Shown one piece after another: positions 13,888 to 19,887 of a DNA stretch of 29,922 bases. The stretch covers positions 1 through 29,922 of the IMG/VR virus record IMGVR_UViG_3300012351_000196; one strand, given 5' to 3'. Numbering within the stretch: the first letter of the stretch is position 1; the number at the start of each line of letters is the position of its first letter. The position numbers were made by a program, and so were the translations under genes. The DNA is from a virus. The notes below the pieces were generated by a model. It searched no databases. It was not told the DNA's origin and saw only the letters and a program-made list of their open reading frames with translations.

Positions 13888-15137
13888 CCGGCAAGCCGGC
13901 CGGGGCGCGGCCCAACCGCGAAGGCAGGCCCTGGAAACGCAAGGACGGCCGCTGGCAAGCCCGCGCCTACCCCCCCGAAGGCGGCATCGACACCAAACCC
14001 AGGTACGTCTACGGCAAGACCCGCCACGAGGCCATCGAGAAACGCGCTCAGCTCGAGGCGAAACTGGCGCAGGGGCTGCCGGAGGACCCGCGCCAGACCG
14101 TCGCCGACGCGTTCACCAGATGGACCGGCACCACCCTGCCCCAGTACGTCCGGGCCGGGCGGCTGACCGCCTCCACGATGGACTCCTACGCCGACAACGC
14201 CCGGCTGCACATCCTCGCCGCGCGCGACGGCATCGGCCATATCGAGCTCGCCAGGCTGAAGGCGGACACGGTGCGGGACTGGCAGGACCGGCTGTCCCGC
14301 AAGCCGTGCGCCCGGCAGCCCCGCGCCGGCCCGCGCAGGACGCTGTCGCCGCGCACCGTGGCGTACTGCCGGGAGATCCTGCACAAGATGATCGCCGACG
14401 CCATCCGCGACGAGACCGCCGGGATCGCCCGCAACATCGTAGACCTGGTCGAGCCGCCCAGGAGCCACGCGGCCGAGCCGGAGATCCTCACCCCGGCCGA
14501 AGTGTCCGCGCTCCTGGTCTCGATGGCGGAAGACCGGTGGTGGTGCTACTGGCTGGCCGCGTTCCTGCTCGGCTTCCGCCGCGGCGAGGGCCTCGGCATG
14601 CGCTGGGACGACCTCGACCTGGAGCGGCGCATCTGGACGCCCGGGCTGCAGGTCCAGCGGCAGCGCGGCGAGCTCGATATGGCCACCGGCAAACGCGGCA
14701 AGGGCAGGCTGGTGGCCCGGGAGATGAAGACCCGCGCGTCACGCGAGCCGGCCGCGCTGCCCGTCTCGGCCGCGGAGGCGCTGGCCGCGTGGCGCACCGG
14801 GCAGCGGCGCCAGCGGCTGGCCGCGCCCGCGTGGGCGGACCTCGGCCTGGTGTTCACCACCGGCCTGGGGACGGCGGTCGAGCCGCGGAACATCGACCGG
14901 CAGTGGGAGAAAGTCCGGGAGCGGGCCGGGATCGGGCGGCCAGCGCGGCTGCATGACCTGCGGCACGCATGCGCGTCGTACGCGCTGGCCGGGGGAGCGG
15001 ACCTGAAGACGGTGCAGCGGATGCTGCGGCACGCCCGGATCTCCACGACGCAGGTGTACGTGCACGCCCTGGAGGACGTGCCCCGCGCGGGCGCCGACGT
15101 CATGGACCGGGTACTCGAAGGACTGAGACAGCGATGA
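13884..15137 (+). CDS. int: Tyrosine recombinase (phage integrase)
   Basis: 417 residues, GTG start overlapping the previous stop. The N-terminal arm-binding part (GRPWKRKDGRWQARAYPPEGG, then KRAQLEAKLAQGL) is followed by a core-binding domain (about 75-180) and the catalytic domain. Catalytic residues are visible: R232 in GFRRGE, H357 and R360 in LHDLRHA, H383 in MLRHARIS, and nucleophile Y392 in TTQVYVH. All are intact, so it is probably active. It would recombine attP with a chromosomal attB. It sits between late and early phage genes. A diverged copy of its last codons lies 300 bases downstream. Confidence 0.92.
   Translation: MTGKPAGARPNREGRPWKRKDGRWQARAYPPEGGIDTKPRYVYGKTRHEAIEKRAQLEAKLAQGLPEDPRQTVADAFTRWTGTTLPQYVRAGRLTASTMDSYADNARLHILAARDGIGHIELARLKADTVRDWQDRLSRKPCARQPRAGPRRTLSPRTVAYCREILHKMIADAIRDETAGIARNIVDLVEPPRSHAAEPEILTPAEVSALLVSMAEDRWWCYWLAAFLLGFRRGEGLGMRWDDLDLERRIWTPGLQVQRQRGELDMATGKRGKGRLVAREMKTRASREPAALPVSAAEALAAWRTGQRRQRLAAPAWADLGLVFTTGLGTAVEPRNIDRQWEKVRERAGIGRPARLHDLRHACASYALAGGADLKTVQRMLRHARISTTQVYVHALEDVPRAGADVMDRVLEGLRQR
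15102..15121 (+). repeat. Direct repeat, copy 1 (inside integrase 3' end)
   Basis: ATGGACCGGGTACTCGAAGG, identical to 15434-15453. The bases on both sides differ from those of copy 2. Confidence 0.9.
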
Positions 15138-15400
15138 CCGATTCCGTTGATCCCGAAGACATTGACCGGTGGACCCGTCACCTCTGGCACGTCTCCCAGC
15201 ATGACAAGATGACCATCGGGCTAGCCGGGCGGCTCCAGCGCATCGTGGATGAGATGCGCGAAACTGCCGGATTGCCAAAGTTCGGATGGAACACAGCCTT
15301 CCCTGACGCGGACTTCGGTGAGTGCTCAGTACACGTCGAAGGCTGCAGAGGACAGGAAACCCACGACCGGGCTACCCGTAACCTGCTTTACGGCCCATGA
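15134..15400 (+). CDS. Small hypothetical protein inserted behind the integrase
   Basis: 88 residues, ATG overlapping the integrase stop (ATGA). A helical start (DPEDIDRWTRHLWHVSQHDKMTIGLAGRLQRIVDEMRE) leads to a His/Cys-containing end (ECSVHVEGCRGQETHDRATRNLLYGP). No family recognised. It lies between the integrase 3' end and the second integrase tail, so it arrived with the present integrase or was inserted there. Confidence 0.55.
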   Translation: MTDSVDPEDIDRWTRHLWHVSQHDKMTIGLAGRLQRIVDEMRETAGLPKFGWNTAFPDADFGECSVHVEGCRGQETHDRATRNLLYGP

Positions 15401-15405
15401 GCAGA

Positions 15406-15720
15406 TCAATAGCCGCGGGCCGGGGCGGACGTGATGGACCGGGTACTCGAAGGGCTGCGCGCGACGGAAGGGAACGGCTGCCACGTTCCGGTTGCGGTCA
15501 CGGTTGCGGTCAGGTAACGACCACTCGGTGAAATCAGAAGGTCAACACGGAGTATTCCCGCTGGCCAGCGTGGCGCGCTCGTGAACTCGGCCCAGAAATC
15601 CACCTCGTCCAGCGTGGCGCCGCTGGCGACGTGAACCGGGTCACTCGTCAGGTCGAAGGTCCACGGCGTGTCATCCACCGGGACCGTGTAGCGGAACATG
15701 CGGCGCGCCCCGTCACCCAT
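15406..15720 (-). CDS. DUF7352-like small protein with altered C-terminus
   Basis: 104 residues from an ATG with GGAAGGGGG upstream. The N-terminal half (MFRYTVPVDDTPWTFDLTSDPVHVASG, then EVDFWAEF) resembles small actinophage proteins of the DUF7352 kind. After GTWQPFPS the sequence is antisense to the integrase remnant (SPSSTRSITSAPARGY), so the original end seems to have been lost at the rearrangement point. It is the last gene of the leftward early operon, and its start overlaps the preceding gene by 8 bases. Function unknown. Confidence 0.55.
   Translation of the reverse strand: MGDGARRMFRYTVPVDDTPWTFDLTSDPVHVASGATLDEVDFWAEFTSAPRWPAGILRVDLLISPSGRYLTATVTATGTWQPFPSVARSPSSTRSITSAPARGY
15413..15517 (+). 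pseudogene. Remnant 3' end of a second, diverged integrase gene
   Basis: In one frame this reads PRAGADVMDRVLEGLR and then a different tail to a TAA at 15515. It matches the integrase C-terminus (PRAGADVMDRVLEGLR-QR). Before the identical 20-base block (15434-15453), all seven codons of PRAGADV differ from the intact gene in the third base but keep the amino acid. So this is the end of a related, diverged integrase gene rather than a fresh duplication. It marks an old recombination or insertion point. Confidence 0.75.
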
Positions 15721-15922
15721 CGCGCGCCCCCTTCCGGCGCCGTTCCCGGAGCCATTCCAGCACCGCGGCGGCACCGCCGACCGCTGCGGACATCACCGCC
15801 AGGCGGCCCGCCCCGGCCAGCCCCGGCGCCCCGGTCGCCGCCCAGAGCACCGACGCGGCGGCGGCCAGGACCAGGACGGCCCGCAGGACGGCGCGGGCGG
15901 CGGCGGCCAGGACGCCGGTCAC
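15713..15922 (-). CDS. Small membrane protein
   Basis: 69 residues, GTG start overlapping the previous stop (GTGA). Two hydrophobic stretches (AVLRAVLVLAAAASVLWAATG and LAVMSAAVGGAAAVLEWL) are followed by a basic tail RERRRKGARDG. Part of the leftward early operon. No family recognised. Confidence 0.5.
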   Translation of the reverse strand: MTGVLAAAARAVLRAVLVLAAAASVLWAATGAPGLAGAGRLAVMSAAVGGAAAVLEWLRERRRKGARDG

Positions 15923-16182
15923 GGCGTCACCTGCCCCGCCGCGCGGATCAAGTCCGCGCACCACGCCCCGGACACGCGCCCGTTCCACTGGCAGGCCCGG
16001 CACCAGAACGCATCCAGCTCGATGGCCAGGTCCGCGATGGCCGGGCACCCCGGGTGGGCGACGCCGGTCTTCGCCTCGCCGGGCTGCGGGTACACCCGGC
16101 CGCCGGGCGGGATGACCAGCTCGCATTCCAGGCCGTGCACTAGGTCGGTGAACACGGTCCGCACCTCGCCCGCCGCGGTCAC
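15919..16182 (-). CDS. Small Cys-rich hypothetical protein (possible zinc site)
   Basis: 87 residues, GTG start overlapping the preceding stop. Contains HPGC and then FWCRACQWNGRVSGAWC, a CxxC plus later Cys that could hold zinc. The pattern of a short N-terminal strand pair and a Cys-rich C-terminus is frequent in actinophage early operons. Function unknown. Confidence 0.6.
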   Translation of the reverse strand: MTAAGEVRTVFTDLVHGLECELVIPPGGRVYPQPGEAKTGVAHPGCPAIADLAIELDAFWCRACQWNGRVSGAWCADLIRAAGQVTP

Positions 16183-16472
16183 GGCGCGCCGCCGTAGCCG
16201 AGCAGCCGGCGGGCCAGCGCCGCGCCGCGCTTCTCCGCCCCCGGCGGCGGCACCGCCCGGCGGAACGGGTCCGCGGCGGCCCGCCGCAGGTCCCACGGGG
16301 AGCCGTCCGGGTCCCGCATCAGGCGCACCGTCTCGGCCAGGGTGCGGTCCCACGTCCACCCGGCGCTCTTGGCGGCGAGCAGGGCGGCGGCGAGGACGTC
16401 GTGGTCCCACGCGGGGCGCACGGCCCTGGCGAGGGCGGCGAGCTCGTCAGGGGCCGCCTGGATCTCGGTCAT
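16179..16472 (-). CDS. Small hypothetical early protein
   Basis: 97 residues, ATG overlapping the preceding stop (ATGA), itself overlapping the next start. Helical, with DELAALARAVRPAWDHDVLAAALLAAKSAGWTWDRTLAETVRLMRDPDGSPWDLRRAA. Proteins with this pattern follow the replication genes in several actinophages, without an assigned role. It may bind DNA or the replication proteins, but this is only suggested by position. Confidence 0.55.
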   Translation of the reverse strand: MTEIQAAPDELAALARAVRPAWDHDVLAAALLAAKSAGWTWDRTLAETVRLMRDPDGSPWDLRRAAADPFRRAVPPPGAEKRGAALARRLLGYGGAP

Positions 16473-16807
16473 GACTCGATGGCCAGCGCGTCGGCATCGC
16501 GCACGATGGCGTAGTGGTGGCACGTGCAGCGGCACCAGCTCCACACGCAGTCACGGCAGTTCCGTCCGCGGCACGCGTCGCTGTGCGGCAGGCTGCCCGC
16601 GTTCTTCCGGTCGACCAGCGTGCGGATGTCTGACGCCGCGATGAACGGGCGCGACCGGGCTACCTCGGCTACGGCGGCGCGGCAGTCGGCTAGGTCCAGA
16701 TCGCCGAGCAGGTCATGCCATGCGTCGGGCGTGTAGCTGTCGATCTTCTGCTGCGGGCAGCAGGCCGCGACGTAGCGGATGAGGATAACGGTCTCCGCCG
16801 GCGTCAT
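16469..16807 (-). CDS. Probable replicative helicase loader-like protein
   Basis: 112 residues, ATG start overlapping the initiator gene's stop. The N-terminal ETVILIRYVAACCPQQKIDSYTPDAWHDLLGDLDLADCRAAVAEVARSRPFIAASDIRTLV matches the small domain common in phage replication organiser and loader proteins coded next to an initiator. A Cys-rich tail (CRGRNCRDCVWSWCRCTCHH) could bind zinc. In phages an initiator-loader pair brings host DnaB helicase to the origin, and an origin is embedded in the gene just upstream. The loader call is inference. Confidence 0.6.
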   Translation of the reverse strand: MTPAETVILIRYVAACCPQQKIDSYTPDAWHDLLGDLDLADCRAAVAEVARSRPFIAASDIRTLVDRKNAGSLPHSDACRGRNCRDCVWSWCRCTCHHYAIVRDADALAIES

Positions 16808-17658
16808 TTCCTGCCTTCTTTCGCAATGGCGCGCTTCATCGCCGCGCCGAATAGCTCGTCCGTTTCCGCCTGGCGGTTATTTCCCGGTTTGCGGCTGGCC
16901 TGCATACGGAGCTGATCGTATTTCTCCCGCAATTTAGGCATTGAGAGGATATTGGAGCGCCAGAATTCGTTGTCCTGGCACCAGTCAATTGCGGCGGTAA
17001 TCTGCTGTTCGGTGCGGCCGTCGCGGTCAATCATCAGCCGGGCGGCGTCGCGCCATTTCTTGCCGACTGCGGGGCGCTTGCAGCCGTTGGCTTCGATGCG
17101 GTCGGCGAGGCGGGCGCAGAGGCGCTCGACGTCAGGCCGCGAGGCGATCGCCGGCACGTCTTTAACCTGTACCTCATCTATACCTGTACTGGTTTTAAAC
17201 ACGTCGGAAATCTCCAGGGGTGCAGATTCTGCGGGGTTTCCCTCTGACCTGCCGTTATGTCTCTCCAGGGGTGCAGATTCTGCGGGGTGCAGATTCTGCG
17301 GGGTGACGCCCAGGGGTGCAGATTCTGCACCCCTACCGGGTGGTAGGGGTGCAGATTCTGCACCCCTACCGGGTGGTAGGGGTGCAGAATCTGCACCCCT
17401 GGGAATGATCACCTCGTAGCCATTGCGGCCGTGGTCGCCAGCCTTCAGGTGCATGGCAAGCTCGCGGTGGCGAACGAGTTCCGCGGTCGCATTCTGTACT
17501 GACCGCTCACTCAGTCGCGTTTTCTGTGACAATTCCAGGACGCTCATAGCGGTAATCCCGTCGCGATTCGCTTCGTGCGCTATAGCCAGCAGGACGATGA
17601 GGGAGCCATTGACAGCGCGTGAATGCTTCCACACCCAGTCGACGGCGTTTTGTGCCAC
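16804..17658 (-). CDS. Phage replication initiator with embedded origin
   Basis: 284 residues. Residues 1-86 form a winged-helix domain (WKHSRAVNGSLIVLLAIAHEANRDG, then SVLELSQKTRLSERSVQNATAELVRHREL), the usual initiator DNA-binding domain. Residues 87-150 are a low-complexity linker with repeated ESAPL, coded by the iteron array. Residues 165-284 form a second domain (KKWRDAARLMIDRDGRTEQQITAAIDWCQDNEFW). The layout, with DNA-binding domain, origin inside the gene and loader gene next, parallels lambda O and P without clear sequence identity. The GTG start is set by frame; its ribosome site (GAGGA) is unusually close. Confidence 0.8.
   Translation of the reverse strand: MAQNAVDWVWKHSRAVNGSLIVLLAIAHEANRDGITAMSVLELSQKTRLSERSVQNATAELVRHRELAMHLKAGDHGRNGYEVIIPRGADSAPLPPGRGAESAPLPPGRGAESAPLGVTPQNLHPAESAPLERHNGRSEGNPAESAPLEISDVFKTSTGIDEVQVKDVPAIASRPDVERLCARLADRIEANGCKRPAVGKKWRDAARLMIDRDGRTEQQITAAIDWCQDNEFWRSNILSMPKLREKYDQLRMQASRKPGNNRQAETDELFGAAMKRAIAKEGRK
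17165..17399. other. Probable replication origin (iterons plus A+T-rich side)
   Basis: Six copies of a palindromic iteron (17217-17399) lie inside the initiator gene. Next to them, 17160-17212 is clearly A+T-richer (runs such as TTTAA, ATCTATA, GGTTTTAAAC) and could be the unwinding site. This stretch also holds two direct copies of ACCTGTAC (17165-17172 and 17182-17189). Iterons beside an A+T-rich stretch within an initiator gene is the plan of lambdoid origins. Confidence 0.7.
17217..17399. repeat. Iteron array, six copies
   Basis: Core GGGGTGCAGATTCTGC at 17217, 17268, 17284, 17313, 17346 and 17379. The last three extend with ACCCC into 21-bp palindromes; the copy at 17379 has the central base swapped (AGAATCT), as expected when a palindrome is read from the other strand. 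These three are spaced exactly 33 bp, about three helical turns, with TACCGGGTGGTA between. Copies 2 and 3 are 16 bp apart. Confidence 0.85.
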
Positions 17659-17759
17659 TCCTCATTCGTCCTGTCTCCTTGGCCGGTCAGTAATTCAGGC
17701 GGCATGCGTTGTGCGCGGCATGCCAGCGCGCCCCCGGCTTCCTTAGTTTTGTCACCGGA

Positions 17760-17900
17760 CTAGGCCCGGAATGGAGGTCGTCCTAGCAAGCCGGGCGGCA
17801 AGCATCTCGACCTCGCCCTGGCGGCCCGGTCCGGCCGGGCAGCATCACGCCTTAGCGCCAGGTGCCGTGCTGTCAGTCCCGTGTCGTCATGCAGTGTCAT
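17760..17900 (-). CDS. Possible 46-residue protein in the gap upstream of the initiator
   Basis: An ATG at 17900, inside the end of the preceding gene, opens 46 codons rich in Arg and Ala (LTARHLALRRDAARPDRAARARSRC) and ends at 17760. It would fit the overlapping style of this operon, but composition alone could produce it. The rest of the gap to the initiator (17659-17759) holds no gene I can support; two copies of GCGGCATGC lie there. Confidence 0.25.
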   Translation of the reverse strand: MTLHDDTGLTARHLALRRDAARPDRAARARSRCLPPGLLGRPPFRA

Positions 17901-18120
17901 CACCCCCGGGCGGCATCCTGCGGCTCATCCCGGCCCGGTACCGTCCGCCTGCCGCCCGGTCCGCCTGCCGCGCGTACCGTCCCGCCGCGCGCCGCCTGGC
18001 CTTGGCCTGTTCGGCCAGGGCCTTCCGCCACGCGGCGCGGGCGTCCTCGCCCCGGTACCCGGCCGGGGCCGCGCTGACCTCAGCCCTGGCCCCGGCCGGC
18101 AGCTCTCTCCGTGTCGTCAT
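17887..18120 (-). CDS. Small basic helical protein
   Basis: 77 residues, ATG one base after the preceding stop. RGEDARAAWRKALAEQAKARRRAAGRYARQADRAAGGRYRAG is a strongly basic helix, suggesting nucleic-acid binding. No family recognised. Part of the leftward early operon. Confidence 0.5.
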   Translation of the reverse strand: MTTRRELPAGARAEVSAAPAGYRGEDARAAWRKALAEQAKARRRAAGRYARQADRAAGGRYRAGMSRRMPPGGDDTA

Positions 18121-18121
18121 G

Positions 18122-18346
18122 TCAGTTGAACCTCTCGATGAACTTCCGCAGCTCGCCGGGCCGCTCGAAGTCGCCGGTCAGCGCGAGCGGAAACATCAGC
18201 TCATCGATGATCCTGGCCGATGACGCGGTGTCCGGGTGCTTGCCCAGGTCCGACCTCAGCGACGCGATGGCGCTGGCCGTCTCGCCCCGGTCGGCGTACT
18301 CCAGGGCGCGTTCCTTGGCCCACGCCAGGTGCTCGGCGCGCGTCAC
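18122..18346 (-). CDS. Small conserved-type actinophage early protein
   Basis: 74 residues, GTG overlapping the preceding stop. TRAEHLAWAKERALEYADRGETASAIASLRSDLGKHPDTASSA, then ELRKFIERFN, is a pattern I recognise from many actinophage early regions, where it is always unassigned. Helical and soluble, perhaps an adaptor or inhibitor. The good match to that pattern makes coding secure even though function is unknown. Confidence 0.7.
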   Translation of the reverse strand: MTRAEHLAWAKERALEYADRGETASAIASLRSDLGKHPDTASSARIIDELMFPLALTGDFERPGELRKFIERFN

Positions 18347-18522
18347 CACAGCACCGCCCCGGCGATGCCGAGCCCGGCCGCCCCGGCCACCCCGATGGCG
18401 AGCTCGGTCCTGGCCACGGCCGTCTTGCCGTCCCTGGCGGCGAACCACGCGGCCGGGATGAGGCCGACGCAGAGCCAGGCGAGGACCCACAGGCAGACGG
18501 CCGCGACGGCGTGCGGTCTCAC
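18343..18522 (-). CDS. Small two-pass membrane protein
   Basis: 59 residues, GTG overlapping the preceding stop. Two hydrophobic segments (AVAAVCLWVLAWLCVGLIPAAWF and LAIGVAGAAGLGIAGAVLW) flank a short charged loop (AARDGKTAVART). No family recognised. Confidence 0.55.
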   Translation of the reverse strand: MRPHAVAAVCLWVLAWLCVGLIPAAWFAARDGKTAVARTELAIGVAGAAGLGIAGAVLW

Positions 18523-18860
18523 TGGCCCTCCAGGCGTTCCATGACGGCCCCGAGCTGGCGGGCGAACTCCTTCTGACCGGCCTCGGTGTCCAGGTCGGCC
18601 CCCTCGATGACGGCGGCGGCCACCTTGCGCAGGCCGGGCGGGACGGGCGTGCCGGGCATGGCCACGGCGATCACCGGCTTGCCGGGCATGATGGCCAGGC
18701 CCAGCCCGGCGGCGAGCTTGATGTCGGGCTTGCCGCCGGGGACCAGGCTCATCACGTACGCCGAGGACTCGATGCCCTTGACGGTGTGCTCGCGGTGGAA
18801 CTGCACGAACCGCTGCCACTCCTCGCGCCCTTCCGGGCCGAGGTCATCTGTCCAGCTCAC
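18519..18860 (-). CDS. Hypothetical early protein, possible nucleoside-deoxyribosyltransferase-like fold
   Basis: 113 residues, GTG overlapping the preceding stop. FVQFHREHTVKGIESSAYVMSLVPGGKPDIKLAAGLGLAIMPGKPVIAVAMPGTPVP alternates strands and helices in a Rossmann-like order. The pattern 'S-A-Y-V-M-S-L-V-P ... A-G-L-G-L-A-I ... K-P-V-I-A-V' recalls small proteins related to nucleoside deoxyribosyltransferases. The usual catalytic Glu is not obvious (GLGLAI where families often have E). Treat the fold as a guess; the gene itself is well supported. Confidence 0.6.
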   Translation of the reverse strand: MSWTDDLGPEGREEWQRFVQFHREHTVKGIESSAYVMSLVPGGKPDIKLAAGLGLAIMPGKPVIAVAMPGTPVPPGLRKVAAAVIEGADLDTEAGQKEFARQLGAVMERLEGQ

Positions 18861-19120
18861 GTGCGGCTCCTCTCGGTGCGGGCGGCGGGGGCCTCCCAGG
18901 CGTCCAGGGCGGCGAGCCAGGCCCGCCGGTCGTAGCCGATGCCCTGGTCGCGGGCGGGCAGGGGCCCGCGCATCCGGCGGGCGTAGCGGCGCCGCGTGAG
19001 GTGGTAGCGGGCGGCGCGGCGCAGGAAGGCGAGCCGCTCCCGGCCGGGCAGCACGCTGGCGGCGTACGCGGCGCAGCCAGCGAGGACGAGGAACGGGGCG
19101 GCCCAGGCGGCGGCGGTCAC
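18857..19120 (-). CDS. Small membrane-anchored basic protein
   Basis: 87 residues, GTG overlapping the preceding stop. One N-terminal membrane segment (AAAWAAPFLVLAGCAAYAASVL) is followed by a basic part (RRAARYHLTRRRYARRMRG) and DRRAWLAALDAWEAPAART. No family recognised. Confidence 0.5.
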   Translation of the reverse strand: MTAAAWAAPFLVLAGCAAYAASVLPGRERLAFLRRAARYHLTRRRYARRMRGPLPARDQGIGYDRRAWLAALDAWEAPAARTERSRT

Positions 19121-19365
19121 GGCGCGCCGTCCGGGGTGCTGGTGATGCCCCTCGCGGCGAGCTTCTCGTTGACGGACCGGATGGCGGCGCGGATGGCGGC
19201 GGCGTGCCGCGCGGTGCCGGCGCCGGCGCCGGCCTGCCAGGCGTTCCACACGGCGTTCCTGAGCGGCGCCGGGACCATGTACCAGTGGCTGCTGCACATG
19301 AGCATGTCCTGGCGGACTTCGCGGGTGCAGGCCGTGGCCGGGCACTCGTGGGTGTAGCCGCTCAC
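19117..19365 (-). CDS. Small zinc-finger-like early protein
   Basis: 82 residues, GTG overlapping the preceding stop. YTHECPATACTREVRQDMLMCSSHWYMVPAPLRNAVWNAW gives C-x4-C ... C-x2-H, a likely zinc site. The pattern with 'MCSSHWYMVPAPLR' followed by a helix (HAAAIRAAIRSVNEKL) is common in actinophages, role unassigned. It may act in DNA or protein binding. Confidence 0.65.
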   Translation of the reverse strand: MSGYTHECPATACTREVRQDMLMCSSHWYMVPAPLRNAVWNAWQAGAGAGTARHAAAIRAAIRSVNEKLAARGITSTPDGAP

Positions 19366-19574
19366 GGCGCGCCGCCCTGCGCGCCCGCTTCCCAGCAGGC
19401 CCTGACGAACAAATGGCCGAACTCCTCGGCCTGGCCCGACTCGAGCTGCCAGACCGGGACGGGGGCGCCCGGGCGGCTGAACGTCACCGTGTTGTAGCTG
19501 ACGCCGACGACGAGCACGTCGCCGTCCATGTCCTCGACGCGGCCGATCTCGCGGGCGCGCGGGTCCTCAGTCAC
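19362..19574 (-). CDS. Small acidic hypothetical protein
   Basis: 70 residues, GTG start overlapping the preceding stop by 8 bases. VEDMDGDVLVVGVSYNTVTFSRPGAPVPVWQLESGQAEEFGHLFVRACWEA reads as a small beta domain with a C-terminal helix. No family recognised; the clear strand pattern supports coding. Confidence 0.55.
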   Translation of the reverse strand: MTEDPRAREIGRVEDMDGDVLVVGVSYNTVTFSRPGAPVPVWQLESGQAEEFGHLFVRACWEAGAQGGAP

Positions 19575-19887
19575 CGCACGTCACCCGGTGCCCGGCCGCG
19601 GCGGTCAGGTACCCGCACCGCCCGCACCGGCTCGCCGCCGTGACGGGGGGGGGCGCGGGCGGATCCGGCTCCGGCACCGCGGCGAGCGCGGCCTGGTACC
19701 GGCCGCGGGCGGCGTCCAGCTCCGCCAGCTCGTCCCCGTCCGGCTGCCGCTCGCGTGCCGCGGTGACCGCGGGCGGCTCTTCCCGGCCGCGGGCGGGGCC
19801 GTAGTACCGGGGCGGCCGGGCGCCGCTGGCCCGGCCCATGGCGGACCGGGCGCCGTCGCGGGCGCTCGCGATGCGCGGGTCAGCCAT
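19567..19887 (-). CDS. Hypothetical protein with Cys motif at the C-terminus
   Basis: 106 residues, ATG overlapping the preceding stop by 8 bases (ATGGCTGA). A basic N-terminus (RIASARDGARSAMGRASG), a charged helix (GDELAELDAARGRYQAALAAVPEP) and a Pro-rich linker precede RCGRCGYLTAAAGHRVTCGD, a CxxC plus H and C that could bind zinc. No family recognised. Confidence 0.55.
   Translation of the reverse strand: MADPRIASARDGARSAMGRASGARPPRYYGPARGREEPPAVTAARERQPDGDELAELDAARGRYQAALAAVPEPDPPAPPPVTAASRCGRCGYLTAAAGHRVTCGD

Noticed and set aside
17217-17399. Regular repeats resembling a CRISPR array
   Set aside because: Units are palindromic, spacers are identical or irregular, the array lies inside an open gene, and no cas genes are near.
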